Shown here piece by piece: positions 36,957 through 45,725 of a DNA stretch of 64,000 nt. The position numbers were made by a program, and so were the translations under genes. The notes beneath the pieces were generated by a model. It was not told the DNA's origin. It searched no databases and saw nothing but the letters and a program-made list of their open reading frames with translations. Each line of letters starts with the position of its first letter. Positions within the stretch are counted from its first letter, which is position 1. Source of the stretch: Hyphomicrobiales bacterium (GTDB taxonomy: Bacteria; Pseudomonadota; Alphaproteobacteria; Rhizobiales; Rhizobiaceae); the NCBI GenBank assembly GCA_900466475.1, contig UBMI01000009.1:550480-614479 (forward strand), written 5' to 3'.

Positions 36957-38363
36957 ATGTTCCAGTACGATCTCGTGGTAGTGGGCAGCGGCCCGGCAGG
37001 GCGCCGTGGCGCAATCCAGGCTGCAAAACTCGGCAAGAAAGTGCTGGTCATCGAGGCGGGAAAACGCGTCGGTGGCGTCTCGGTCCACACCGGTACGATC
37101 CCTTCGAAGACGCTGCGCGAAACCGCACTCAATCTTTCCGGCTGGCGCGAGCGTGGCTTTTACGGCCGCAGCTACCGCGTCAAGCAGGAGATCAGCGCTG
37201 AAGACCTGCGCCGACGCCTGCTGATCACGCTCGACCATGAAGTCGAAGTGCTCGAACATCAGTTCGCCCGCAACCGCGTGCAGCACATTCGCGGCAAGGC
37301 AAGCTTCGTCGATGCCAATACTCTGCAGATCATCAAGGACGACGGCGACACAATGACGGTGACTGGCGCCAGCATCCTGCTTGCCGTCGGCACCAAGCCG
37401 TTTCGGCCTGATTACATGCCCTTCGACAACAAGACCGTGCTCGATAGCGACGAGCTGCTCGATATCGAGGAACTGCCACGCAGCATGGTCGTCATCGGCG
37501 CCGGCGTCATTGGTATCGAGTATGCAACGATCTTTTCGGCGCTGGATACGGCCGTTACCGTCATCGATCCAAAATCGACCATGCTCGACTTCATCGACAA
37601 GGAAATCATCGAGGATTTCACCTATCAGCTGCGCGACCGCAATATGAAGCTGCTGCTCGGCACGAAGGCCGAGAAGGTCGAGCGGCTTGAGACAGGCAAG
37701 GTGCAGCTGACACTCGACAGCGGCCGGCATCTCGTGACCGACATGGTACTTTTCGCCGCCGGGCGCATGGGCGCCACCGATACACTCAACCTGGGGGCCA
37801 TCGGCCTCGAAGCCGACGGCCGCGGACGCCTGAAGGTCAATCCCGAGACGTTCCAGACCTCCGTGCCCAATATCTATGCCGCCGGCGACGTCGTCGGCTT
37901 CCCGAGCCTTGCCTCGACGTCGATGGAACAGGGCCGCATCGCAGCACGCGTCGCCATCGGTGCCGTCGCCAAGGAGCCGCAGAAGTATTTCCCCTACGGC
38001 ATCTATGCCGTACCGGAAATTTCGACCTGCGGCCTGACGGAAGAGGAGATGAAAGAACGCAGCATTCCCTATGAATGCGGCATCGCCCGTTTCCGCGAGA
38101 CATCACGCGGCCATATCATGGGCCTTGAGACCGGTCTGCTGAAGCTGATCTTCTCGCTGAAGACGCGTCGCCTGCTTGGCGTGCACATCGTGGGCGAAGG
38201 TGCGACGGAACTGGTGCATATCGGCCAGGCTGTGCTGAACTTGAAGGGCACAGTCGAATATTTCGTCGAAAATACCTTCAACTATCCGACGCTTGCCGAG
38301 GCCTACAAGATCGCCGGTCTCGATGCCTGGAACCGGATGGGCGATATAAAATCCGAACTTTGA
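36957..38363 (+). CDS. sthA: Soluble pyridine nucleotide transhydrogenase
   Basis: 468 aa flavoprotein of the lipoamide dehydrogenase/glutathione reductase family. FAD site VVVGSGPAGRRGAIQAAKLG; instead of the redox CxxxxC it has GGVSVHTGTIPSKTLRE, the loss expected for SthA. NAD(P) site VVIGAGVIGIEYATIF, FAD-II NIYAAGDVVGFPSLAST, C-terminal dimerisation domain ending NYPTLAEAYKIAGLDAWN. It interconverts NADPH and NADH. Monocistronic by spacing. Confidence 0.94.
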   Translation: MFQYDLVVVGSGPAGRRGAIQAAKLGKKVLVIEAGKRVGGVSVHTGTIPSKTLRETALNLSGWRERGFYGRSYRVKQEISAEDLRRRLLITLDHEVEVLEHQFARNRVQHIRGKASFVDANTLQIIKDDGDTMTVTGASILLAVGTKPFRPDYMPFDNKTVLDSDELLDIEELPRSMVVIGAGVIGIEYATIFSALDTAVTVIDPKSTMLDFIDKEIIEDFTYQLRDRNMKLLLGTKAEKVERLETGKVQLTLDSGRHLVTDMVLFAAGRMGATDTLNLGAIGLEADGRGRLKVNPETFQTSVPNIYAAGDVVGFPSLASTSMEQGRIAARVAIGAVAKEPQKYFPYGIYAVPEISTCGLTEEEMKERSIPYECGIARFRETSRGHIMGLETGLLKLIFSLKTRRLLGVHIVGEGATELVHIGQAVLNLKGTVEYFVENTFNYPTLAEAYKIAGLDAWNRMGDIKSEL

Positions 38364-38673
38364 GAACGCAAAGCGGAGACCGACCACGTTAGCATCGAGG
38401 TGTGACATCCCCGCATCTGCAGGCTTTTTCTCGATGACGCTAACATGTGCACATCCTGTGGTAGTCTGATATGAGGCCTGCAAACTGCCTATATCCTATG
38501 TCAAAAGATATTGGTAAAGTTCGAGCTGTTCGCACCGGGGGTCGTTCTATTGCGTTTTGTCTGTTGCCTTCCCAAGTATGGTGCGCGCCTTTCGACAGCA
38601 TGAAATCCATGTCTTAGACTAGCCTGCGACGCCACCAAGGACCGGTCCGCAGCCAAAAACGAAAGATAATATT
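38364..38673. other. Gap between sthA and the radical SAM gene
   Basis: About 310 bases with no coding frame I can support. It holds short inverted repeats (TGCAGGC...GCCTGCA spanning 38417-38482) but no T-run and no recognised riboswitch. The radical SAM promoter should be here. Confidence 0.45.
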
Positions 38674-40455
38674 TTGGCCCACATTTCAGAGACTGCTCGC
38701 AGGCGGTTTCAACTTATCCTGATAAAGCCGTCGCACTATGATGACGACGGCTACGTGATCCGCTGGTGGCGGGCGATGATTCCCTCCAATTCGCTGGCCG
38801 CCATTTACGGGATCGCCGCTGACTGTGCCGAGCGGCAAATTTTGGGCGCCGATACGGCAATCGACATTACCGTTATCGACGAGACCAATACGCGCATCGA
38901 CTTCGCAGCGATCCTGGCGCAGTTCAAACGTAACGACAATTTCGGAATGATCGCGCTGATCGGCGTCCAGTCCAATCAGTACCCCCGCGCACTCGACATC
39001 GCCCGTCCCTTCCGCGATGCCGGATTGCCGGTTTCGATGGGTGGCTTTCACATCTCGGGATGCCTGTCGATGCTCGACGGCGACGCGATCGGCCTCGAGG
39101 AATGCCGCAAGATGGGTATTTCCATGTTTGCCGGCGAGGCCGAGGGGCGGCTGGAGATGGTGCTGCGCGATGCAGTGGCCGGCGAACTGAAGCCGCTCTA
39201 CAATTTCATGAACGACCTTCCCGGCATCGGCGGCACGCCGGTGCCCTTCCTGCCGAAGGACAATATTCAGCGTACGCTCGGCCTCAGCACCAGTTTCGAT
39301 GCGGGCCGCGGCTGCCCCTACCAATGCTCCTTCTGCACGATTATCAACGTGCAGGGCCGCAAGTCGCGTTTTCGATCCGCTGACGATGTCGAACGGCTGG
39401 TGCGGATGAACTGGGCGCAGGGCATCCATAAGTTCTTCATCACCGACGACAATTTCGCCCGCAACAAGGACTGGGAAGCGATCTTCGACCGGCTGATCGA
39501 GCTCAGGGAAAAGGATGGCATTCCGCTCGGCCTGATGATCCAGGTGGACACCCTCTGCCACAAGATCCCGAACTTCATCGAAAAGTCGAAACGCGCCGGC
39601 GTCACCCGTGTCTTCATCGGCCTGGAAAACGTCAATCCTGATAATCTGACCGCCGCCAAGAAGAACCAGAACAAGATCACCGAATATCGCAAGATGCTGC
39701 TGGCCTGGAAGGCACAGGGCATCATGACGCTTGCCGGCTATATTCTGGGCTTCCCGGCCGACACGCCGGAATCGATCCGCCGCGATATCAAGATCATTCA
39801 GGAAGAGCTGCCGCTCGACGTCATCGAATTCTTCGTTCTGACGCCACTGCCCGGCTCCGAGGACCATCAGGTTCTCTGGAAGAAGGGCGTCGAGATGGAC
39901 GCCGATCTCAATATCTACGATGTCGAGCATGTCTGCACGGCTCATCCGAAGATGAGCAAGAAGGAGTGGGAAGATATCTATCAGGAGGCCTGGTCGCTCT
40001 ACTACTCGCCTGAGCATATGAAGACCCTGCTGCGGCGCGGCGCGGCAACCGGCATCAAGCTCAGCAGCCTCGTCAAGGTTCTCGTCTCGTTTGCGACAAC
40101 CGTGCCGCTTGAGAACGTTCATCCGCTGCAGAGCGGCCTTGTTCGCCTGAAGCATCCTTCGGAGCGCCGCCCCGGCCTGAAGCGCGAGCATCCGCTGCTG
40201 TTCTGGCCGCGCTTTGCCTTCGACACCGCCCGCAAGCATCTCTCACTTGCCGGCACGATCATCAAGCTTAGCATTTCGGCTTTCTTTATCGCCCGCGATG
40301 TCGCTGCCAAAAGCTACATGGACAAGGCTCTGACACCGGTTGCCGATGATGACGAAGATGTTCTCGACCTCTTCACAAAGACGGCTGGCGGCACCGCTGC
40401 CGTCAGCCATATCAAGAAGGTCGCCGAACTGACCCACTCACGCAAGGCTGTCTAG
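38674..40455 (+). CDS. Cobalamin-binding radical SAM protein of unknown substrate
   Basis: 593 aa from TTG. The N-terminal B12-binding-like domain (about residues 1-150) contains IALIGVQSNQYPRALDIARP and VSMGGFHISG but lacks the classical DxHxxG His. The radical SAM core carries CPYQCSFC (4Fe-4S Cys triad) in RGCPYQCSFCTIINVQGRKS, then DDNFARNKDWEAIFDRLIEL, QVDTLCHKI and GLENVNPDN. The C-terminal 180 residues have no assigned domain and include a hydrophobic helix near residue 530 (IKLSISAFFIARDV). No B12 or methylation partner lies beside it, so the substrate is open. Confidence 0.9.
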   Translation: MAHISETARRRFQLILIKPSHYDDDGYVIRWWRAMIPSNSLAAIYGIAADCAERQILGADTAIDITVIDETNTRIDFAAILAQFKRNDNFGMIALIGVQSNQYPRALDIARPFRDAGLPVSMGGFHISGCLSMLDGDAIGLEECRKMGISMFAGEAEGRLEMVLRDAVAGELKPLYNFMNDLPGIGGTPVPFLPKDNIQRTLGLSTSFDAGRGCPYQCSFCTIINVQGRKSRFRSADDVERLVRMNWAQGIHKFFITDDNFARNKDWEAIFDRLIELREKDGIPLGLMIQVDTLCHKIPNFIEKSKRAGVTRVFIGLENVNPDNLTAAKKNQNKITEYRKMLLAWKAQGIMTLAGYILGFPADTPESIRRDIKIIQEELPLDVIEFFVLTPLPGSEDHQVLWKKGVEMDADLNIYDVEHVCTAHPKMSKKEWEDIYQEAWSLYYSPEHMKTLLRRGAATGIKLSSLVKVLVSFATTVPLENVHPLQSGLVRLKHPSERRPGLKREHPLLFWPRFAFDTARKHLSLAGTIIKLSISAFFIARDVAAKSYMDKALTPVADDDEDVLDLFTKTAGGTAAVSHIKKVAELTHSRKAV

Positions 40456-40553
40456 AGTACCGTGCGTCCATCCGGACGCACCAGGGGTGCTTTAACTCGT
40501 TGAACCATCCATTGAGCTCCCCGAGAATCGACTCCGATTTTCGGGCCGGCGTG
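40453..40553 (-). repeat. RIME-like intergenic palindromic repeat, copy C
   Basis: Reverse orientation relative to the copy at 26.2 kb. TGCGTCC-ATCC-GGACGCA at 40463-40480 is followed by the large palindrome AGAATCGACTCCGATTTTCG at about 40523-40542, matching copies A and B on the opposite strand. It starts at the stop codon of the radical SAM gene and could act as its terminator. Confidence 0.75.
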
Positions 40554-41019
40554 ATAATAGCGACGATTGAGCGATCGAGAGAGAACGGCCACGTGATCTC
40601 GTGGCAGCGACGTGACGTCAATCTGCCGCCCGACCCCATTCTTAAGTTAATGGCGGTCGCGTCCTGCCTCAGCCTCTATATCATCCAATCGGCAAAGCAA
40701 AGGCGCGCTGTTGTTCGTCCCAGCATCTCGTCGCCCCAATAGGCTCGCGGAGTGCGGCGGCCGGCGATATTCACAGCGCTGCGTATTCAGATGCGGTCAC
40801 GCGCCGCCTGCCGACACCAAACTGAATTGGCTATCACTCGTTGCCAAACAAGCCGAAGCCGTAAGAATCCGACTTTTGTTCTGGCTCAAGCAATTTGAAT
40901 GATCTGGCCAGCCTCGGCCATTTGCAGAGTATCCAGGAATTCGACGATCTTGACACGATCAAAAAGAAAAGGCCCCGCACGTCGGCGGGGCCTTTCGAAT
41001 TTCAGTCCGGAAAAACCGA
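40456..41019. other. Long gap between the radical SAM gene and tig
   Basis: The left end is repeat copy C and the right end the tig terminator. The 400 bases between (about 40560-40960) contain no coding frame or structure that I trust; short open frames there lack ribosome sites and family-like sequence. Confidence 0.5.
40969..40994 (-). terminator. Rho-independent terminator of tig
   Basis: Minus-strand stem AAGGCCCCGC/GCGGGGCCTT with a 6-base loop followed by TTCTTTTTG, starting 26 bases after the tig stop. Confidence 0.9.
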
Positions 41020-42513
41020 TTACTCGGCGCTATCCTCGGAAGCCTTCTTCTTCGGAGCAGCCTTCTTCTTCGGAGCAGCTTCTTCGCCTTCAGCAGCGTC
41101 TGCAGCAGCTTCCGTCTTGGCGGCAGCCTTCTTCTTCGGCGCAGCCTTCTTGGTGTCAGCCTTTTCAGAAGCTTCGCCTTCTTCGTCGGCGAGCAGTTCT
41201 TCCTTGGTCACCTTCTTGTCGGTGACGTCGATTTCGGTCAGCAGGTGGTCGATGACCTTTTCTTCGAAGATCGGAGCGCGGATCGAGGCGGCGGCACCCG
41301 GCTGGCTGCGGAAGAACTCAAGGATCTGCTTTTCCTGGCCCGGATACTGGCGCAGCTGTTCGTAGACCGCGCGCTGCATTTCGTCTTCGCTTACTTCGAC
41401 GCCGGCCTTTTCGCCGATTTCGGAGAGAACGAGACCGAGGCGAACGCGGCGCTCGGCGAGCTTCTGGTACTCTTCGCGAGCCTTCTCTTCGGTCGTGTCT
41501 TCGTCTTCGAAGGTCTTGCCGGACTGGGCGAGGTCATTGCTGACCTGGTTCCAGATGCCGTTATATTCGGCTTCGACGAGCTTGGACGGGGTTTCGAACT
41601 TGTAGAGTTCGTCAAGCTGGTCGAGGATCTGGCGCTTCAGCTTCTGGCGCGTCAGCGAACCGTACTGGGATTCGATCTGGCCGCGGACGATTTCCTTGAG
41701 ACGGTCAGCCGATTCGAGACCGAGCTTCTTGGCAAGTTCGTCGTTGATTTCAACGTCGGCCGGAGCAGCAACTTCCTTGACGGTGACGTCGAAGGTGGCT
41801 TCCGCGCCAGCGAGGTTCTTGGCCGGATAGTCGGCCGGGAAGGTTACGTTGATGGTCTTCTCATCGCCAGCCTTGGCACCGACGAGCTGGTCTTCGAAGC
41901 CCGGGATGAAACGGCCGGAACCGAGAACCAGTTCAGCGTCCTGATCGGTGCCGCCGTCGAAGGCAACGCCGTCGACCTTGCCGACATAGTCCATCTTGAC
42001 GCGGTCGCCGTTGGCGGCCTTGCCCTTCTTTTCGGCATAGTCGCGGGCGCTTTCAGCGACCTTGAGAACCTGCTCGTTGACTTCGTCGTCGGAGATGTCA
42101 ACGACTTCGCGCGTGACCTTGATGCCCTTGTTGGACTTCAGTTCGATCGGCGGGAGAACTTCGTAGGAGAGCGTGAACTCAAAATCCTGCTGGGCAGCGA
42201 GGATCTTTTCGACCTCGGCCTGGTCTTCCGTCATATCGATTTCCGGCTGGGTCGCCGACTTTTCACCACGGCTCGACAGGATCTGCGTCGGCTGGTCGCG
42301 GACGATCTCGTTGACGAGGTCGACCATGATGGACTTGCCATAAACCTTCTTGAGGTGAGCGGCCGGAACCTTGCCCGGACGGAAGCCGTTGATGCGAACC
42401 TTGTCCTTCACGTCGGCAAGGCGCTCGTTCAGCTTGTTTTCCATGTCCTTGGCCGGGATAACGACCTTGATTTCGCGCTTCAGCCCTTCAGCGAGCGTTT
42501 CGGTAACCTGCAT
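41020..42513 (-). CDS. tig: Trigger factor (ribosome-associated chaperone)
   Basis: 497 aa, longer than the roughly 430-450 of most trigger factors. The N-terminal ribosome-binding domain contains [20 protein letters not shown]; the FKBP-type PPIase domain covers [20 protein letters not shown] and [20 protein letters not shown]; the helical C-domain follows. Beyond it are about 50 residues of Lys/Ala/Glu repeats ([20 protein letters not shown]). The protein binds ribosome tunnel exit protein L23 and helps nascent chains fold. It ends at a clear terminator. Confidence 0.97.
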   Translation of the reverse strand: MQVTETLAEGLKREIKVVIPAKDMENKLNERLADVKDKVRINGFRPGKVPAAHLKKVYGKSIMVDLVNEIVRDQPTQILSSRGEKSATQPEIDMTEDQAEVEKILAAQQDFEFTLSYEVLPPIELKSNKGIKVTREVVDISDDEVNEQVLKVAESARDYAEKKGKAANGDRVKMDYVGKVDGVAFDGGTDQDAELVLGSGRFIPGFEDQLVGAKAGDEKTINVTFPADYPAKNLAGAEATFDVTVKEVAAPADVEINDELAKKLGLESADRLKEIVRGQIESQYGSLTRQKLKRQILDQLDELYKFETPSKLVEAEYNGIWNQVSNDLAQSGKTFEDEDTTEEKAREEYQKLAERRVRLGLVLSEIGEKAGVEVSEDEMQRAVYEQLRQYPGQEKQILEFFRSQPGAAASIRAPIFEEKVIDHLLTEIDVTDKKVTKEELLADEEGEASEKADTKKAAPKKKAAAKTEAAADAAEGEEAAPKKKAAPKKKASEDSAE

Positions 42514-42700
42514 GTCTTCCTACCTTCATTTCCGTGGCGGCCGTGCCCAGACGCCGTTCGTTTCGGTGAGCACGACGCCGGCCAACTGCCGCGCGTGGCT
42601 TTTTCTCAATTCCTGTTCGTTCCGCCTTAAGCGGAACTGCACTCGCTTTCCGGGTATCCGGGACAACCGAGTTCCAGTCCTCCCGCCCTGCAAGGCAGCT

Positions 42701-42785
<85 letters not shown>

Positions 42786-42939
42786 GTTCGCAAAACCGCA
42801 TGCATATGCCTGCGCATGAGGCCTTCCGGAGCGCGGCGTCTCTATAACACCCGATTTAGAACAGGCAAAGGAAAAATGAACGGCAAATGACAGGGATTTT
42901 CGGCCAAAATCGCATCGTTCCCGCCAGCCATGCCGGCTC

Positions 42940-43530
42940 TCAATAGAGAGGCTCTTCATAGGCCGGCTTGCCGTCCACGACGAGGCTGCGGATCTGCGCT
43001 GCACCGGAGGAGGAAACGCTGGCGGCGATCGAAACGACGCCCTCGTTGCGGGCCTCCTCCAGCGGCTTGCCTTCGCCTTCCGGCACGTAATAGCGCTCTA
43101 TCCCGTATTCGACGCGGATGGTTTCGCCGCTACCGGGACCATAGCTATAGAAAGGCAGGCTGCGCAGGACGACTGTATCCGATGCCGCCGGCAATTCGGC
43201 GAATGACGATTCGACAATGCCCCAGAATCCGTCGGGCTGGCGTTTGAGGCGCACCCACAGGGTCTGCTCGCCGGCTTCCGCCGGAATGCCGCCGGTGACT
43301 GTCGACACCGGGACCGACGATATGTCGTAGTTCAGCACGACGTAGTCGCCGCGCAGGAAATCGCGCGGATCAACCGGAGCCGTCTTCAGCAAGACTTCGG
43401 TACCACTTGCGAGGATAGAGGCACGGCTCTGGATAATGTAGCCGAGGATCAGCGTCTGCAGGCCCGCGACGAGGATTGCGGCAACAAGATAGAAGCGACC
43501 GGTTTGCAGTCTTGCGAAGGCCAAGCTCAT
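42940..43530 (-). CDS. GDYXXLXY domain protein
   Basis: 196 aa. One N-terminal helix (FYLVAAILVAGLQTLILGYI) followed by an extracytoplasmic domain with PVDPRDFLRGDYVVLNYDIS, which contains the GDYxxLxY signature naming this family, and YYVPEGEGKPLEEARNEG. Function unknown. It is encoded immediately after the DUF2157 gene with an ATGA overlap, the usual partnership of these two families. Confidence 0.9.
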   Translation of the reverse strand: MSLAFARLQTGRFYLVAAILVAGLQTLILGYIIQSRASILASGTEVLLKTAPVDPRDFLRGDYVVLNYDISSVPVSTVTGGIPAEAGEQTLWVRLKRQPDGFWGIVESSFAELPAASDTVVLRSLPFYSYGPGSGETIRVEYGIERYYVPEGEGKPLEEARNEGVVSIAASVSSSGAAQIRSLVVDGKPAYEEPLY

Positions 43531-44645
43531 GCGCGTTCCTCCCCTGCCTCGACGGATCCTGGCCCAGACGCGAAGCGCCTTTCCAGACGGATGACGACCC
43601 AGGCCACGGCAGCGACCACCAGGCCCGAGAAAAGGAAGAGGCTCGACGTACCCAAGATCGTGCCAACCGTTACCGAGGCGAGGTACAGCATCTCGGCGGC
43701 GAAAGCGCCGTAGGCCAGATAGCGCACCGCTCCATTATCCCGGCCATGGAGCACGAGCGCCACAATGGCGGTAGCCAGTGTCAGCAGGCCGATCACCACC
43801 ATACGTCCGCCTTCATCCATTTCGATATGGAGCAGGAGCAACCCCATGAGGGCGACGAGGAAACTATAGAAGGCCGGGGCTGCACCCGCGGTTCTGACGA
43901 GCGAGGAAATCGGGCGGACGGGCAAGGCAGTCAGCAAGAAGGCCAGCATGCCGAGAACGGCGAAGACGATCGCCACGGATATTTCCTCGGTCATCATATA
44001 AAGCCATGCGAGCCAGCCGACCACCAGCAGATAGGCGAGATGGCGCGCCCGGGCAGCGCCTGTGAAGCGCACGAGCCCGATGATGACAGCCGCCATGACC
44101 AGCGGCGCATAAGGACCGAAGCCGAACCAGCGCGTGTCGAAATTCTCGAGGTAGACGGCAAAGGAGGCCCAGGAGAGAAAACCTGCGACTACGGTCACGG
44201 CGGCCGAGCGGAAAAGGATGGCTGAAACGGTCGCAACGGCGAACCAGAGATACATGACCACCTGTTCGTCGCCGGAGAGATGATACATCTGGCCGGTGAG
44301 CGAAATGGCGCCGCCGAAGCTCAGCGCACCGATAATGAGCAGACCGCTCGCAGTCGCCTGCGCCCCGCGCATAAGAAGGAGTGCAGCGCCGATGTGCACC
44401 GCCCAGATGAGCGCCAACATCAGGCCGACACGAACGAGGCGCGGGATGTACTCCCAGTTCGAAGCGACAAGAAGCAAAAGGGCAGCTCCGAGCAGTAGGG
44501 CCGCCAATCCCATCAGCACGCGGCCGAGGCTGAAACTTGCCGGACGCGCGTCGTATTCGGCCAGCAGCGTCCTGGCTGTACCTTCCTCAAGAAGCCCCTT
44601 CTCCACCCAGAGAGAGAAATCCCGCTCCAACCTGCCGCGATACAT
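43527..44645 (-). CDS. DUF2157 multi-pass membrane protein
   Basis: 372 aa. The N-terminal 40 residues (LERDFSLWVEKGLLEEGTAR) form the DUF2157 cytoplasmic helix pair, followed by about ten to eleven predicted membrane helices. Members often occur beside GDYxxLxY proteins, as here, and are thought to form a membrane complex, but nothing is known of the reaction or transported substrate. The stop overlaps the next start (ATGA). Confidence 0.88.
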   Translation of the reverse strand: MYRGRLERDFSLWVEKGLLEEGTARTLLAEYDARPASFSLGRVLMGLAALLLGAALLLLVASNWEYIPRLVRVGLMLALIWAVHIGAALLLMRGAQATASGLLIIGALSFGGAISLTGQMYHLSGDEQVVMYLWFAVATVSAILFRSAAVTVVAGFLSWASFAVYLENFDTRWFGFGPYAPLVMAAVIIGLVRFTGAARARHLAYLLVVGWLAWLYMMTEEISVAIVFAVLGMLAFLLTALPVRPISSLVRTAGAAPAFYSFLVALMGLLLLHIEMDEGGRMVVIGLLTLATAIVALVLHGRDNGAVRYLAYGAFAAEMLYLASVTVGTILGTSSLFLFSGLVVAAVAWVVIRLERRFASGPGSVEAGEERA

Positions 44646-44960
44646 GCCCTACCCCGCATCGACCCGCCAATTTTGGCTTCTGCATTTATAGCGCAGGATC
44701 GCCGCACGGAAATGCCGGTATTTCAAAAGTACAAGTTCCTCACTGGTCTAAATTGGATCAGGCATTAACGAAACACTAACCGCACCATTGCTAATATACG
44801 ACCATTACAAAGAGGCATGCATGAACCGCATAGCCCTCATGAATATATTGCACTGCAAAATCATCAAAAGTCATACTATTTAGCTTGATATCGAAGCACG
44901 GGGATGGCGCCCCGGCCCGGATTTCCGGATGCCTGCGGACCAGATATCCGTGACGAGATT
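44646..44960. other. Gap upstream of the anti-SD sRNA
   Basis: A/T-rich from about 44700 to 44890. It contains a micro-ORF starting at 44817 or 44821 behind AAAGAGG (MHEPHSPHEYIALQNHQKSY... or MNRIALMNILHCKIIKSHTI), which I do not recognise. The segment 44905-44923 (GGCGCCCCGGCC) may begin the transcript of the sRNA. No certain promoter was picked. Confidence 0.4.
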
Positions 44961-45075
44961 CGCAGACGCGCACTCCTCCTCCCAGCGCCCTGCGATAGAC
45001 TGGCAACACTCCTCCTCCCAGTTGCCAGTCACCATCATGACGCCCACCGGATCCTCCCCCGGTGGGCGTTTTGTT
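44961..45075 (+). ncRNA. Predicted trans-acting sRNA with three anti-Shine-Dalgarno loops (alpha-r14/NfeR1-like)
   Basis: Three successive perfect or near-perfect hairpins. Hairpin 1 pairs CGCAG/CTGCG and GCGC/GCGC around loop ACTCCTCCTCCCA (44972-44984). Hairpin 2 pairs GACTGGCAAC/GTTGCCAGTC around the identical 13-base loop (45008-45020). Hairpin 3, CGCCCACCGG/CCGGTGGGCG with loop ATCCTCCC and a GTTTTGTTT tail, is the terminator. Each loop presents an unpaired TCCTCCC, complementary to ribosome-binding sites. This design matches the rhizobial alpha-r14 sRNAs (Sinorhizobium NfeR1), which repress mRNAs by covering their SD sequences. The 5' end could lie up to about 25 bases further left. Confidence 0.8.
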
Positions 45076-45501
45076 TAACGTATGGTTAAACGATTAGCAT
45101 CCTGACTTCTCGGGCTTTCACGAGAATCATCGTCAAGCGTTCGTTAAGCACGGTCGGCAAAGCGGGGCGGGCAGCATCGACGCCGATACGCAGCGATCTG
45201 GTGTCACGGATTTTCAGGACGGCGTTCCCGGGAGAAAAGACTTCCCGCAAGCAGGCACGCGGACCAAATATCAATTCGCAAAAGCCGGGTGATCAGCGAA
45301 AAATCATTCTGCCTATTCATTGACCAGAAAATGGCCAAAGCTTGTAAATCACAGCCGGAGCTCTGCGAATCATGCATAGGTGGATTGAAATGTTGTCTCT
45401 GTTAGTTCTTCGCGGCGCAACATATATTCTGGTCATCAAATAGAGGTCAGCGCCGAAGAGATGGCTGCTGGCAGGATCAAGCCCTAGGAAAGGGGATTAA
45501 C
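45076..45501. other. Gap between the sRNA and the first DUF1127 gene
   Basis: About 425 bases without a gene. The part just upstream of the DUF1127 gene (about 45395-45440) should contain its promoter; TTAGTT-N17-TATTCT at about 45404-45432 is a weak sigma-70-like candidate. A short open frame on the minus strand here has no ribosome site and is not believed. Confidence 0.4.
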
Positions 45502-45648
45502 ATGAACTTCTCTCGCTCTTTCAATAACTGGCGCAAGTATCGTCAGACCGTTACTGAACTCGGCCGCATGACCAACCGCGAATTGCATGACCTCGGTATC
45601 GACCGTTCGGACATCCATCGCGTTGCTCGCGAAGCTGCCACCCGCTAA
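45502..45648 (+). CDS. DUF1127 mini-protein, copy 1
   Basis: 48 aa, too short for routine ORF cut-offs. It reads MNFSRSFNNWRKYRQTVTEL and then GRMTNRELHDLGIDRSDIHR, the DUF1127 signature of an arginine-rich helix and L-x-D-[IL]-G-[IV]-x-R-x-[DE]-I. AAAGGGGATTAAC precedes the ATG. Small DUF1127 proteins in related bacteria take part in stress, phosphate and RNA-turnover control. Its 3' UTR carries an sRNA-like pair of hairpins. Confidence 0.9.
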   Translation: MNFSRSFNNWRKYRQTVTELGRMTNRELHDLGIDRSDIHRVAREAATR

Positions 45649-45654
45649 GTACAG

Positions 45655-45725
45655 GTAATCGCTGCTCCTCCCAAGCAGATTGCCTTCCCAAAACGCCTGC
45701 TGCTCCCGCAGCGGGCGTTTTCTTT
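45655..45725 (+). ncRNA. DUF1127 3' UTR sRNA candidate (CcsR/cuckoo-like) ending in a terminator
   Basis: Hairpin 1 is CTGCT/AGCAG around loop CCTCCCA (45667-45673). Hairpin 2 is AAACGCCTGCTGC/GCAGCGGGCGTTT with loop TCCC, followed by TTTTCTTTT; it is the terminator of the DUF1127 gene. In Rhodobacter the CcsR sRNAs with CCUCCUCCC loops are cut from the 3' UTR of a DUF1127 gene, and the cuckoo RNA family shares this layout. Whether the 3' UTR is processed into a stable sRNA here is inferred. Confidence 0.6.

Noticed and set aside
38417..38482. TGCAGGC/GCCTGCA inverted repeat as a cobalamin riboswitch before the B12 radical SAM gene
   Set aside because: I could not find the B12-box or the riboswitch core; the repeat arms are far apart and short.
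40500..40902. Short plus-strand frames between the radical SAM gene and tig
   Set aside because: The first starts inside a palindromic repeat; neither has a ribosome site or recognisable sequence.
41245..42630. 461-codon frame antisense to tig
   Set aside because: Same reason; the translation is composed of shadow motifs and the opposite strand is unmistakably trigger factor.
45086..45274. 62-codon minus-strand frame between the sRNA and DUF1127 copy 1
   Set aside because: No ribosome site, no known family, and its 5' end has no promoter-like sequence.
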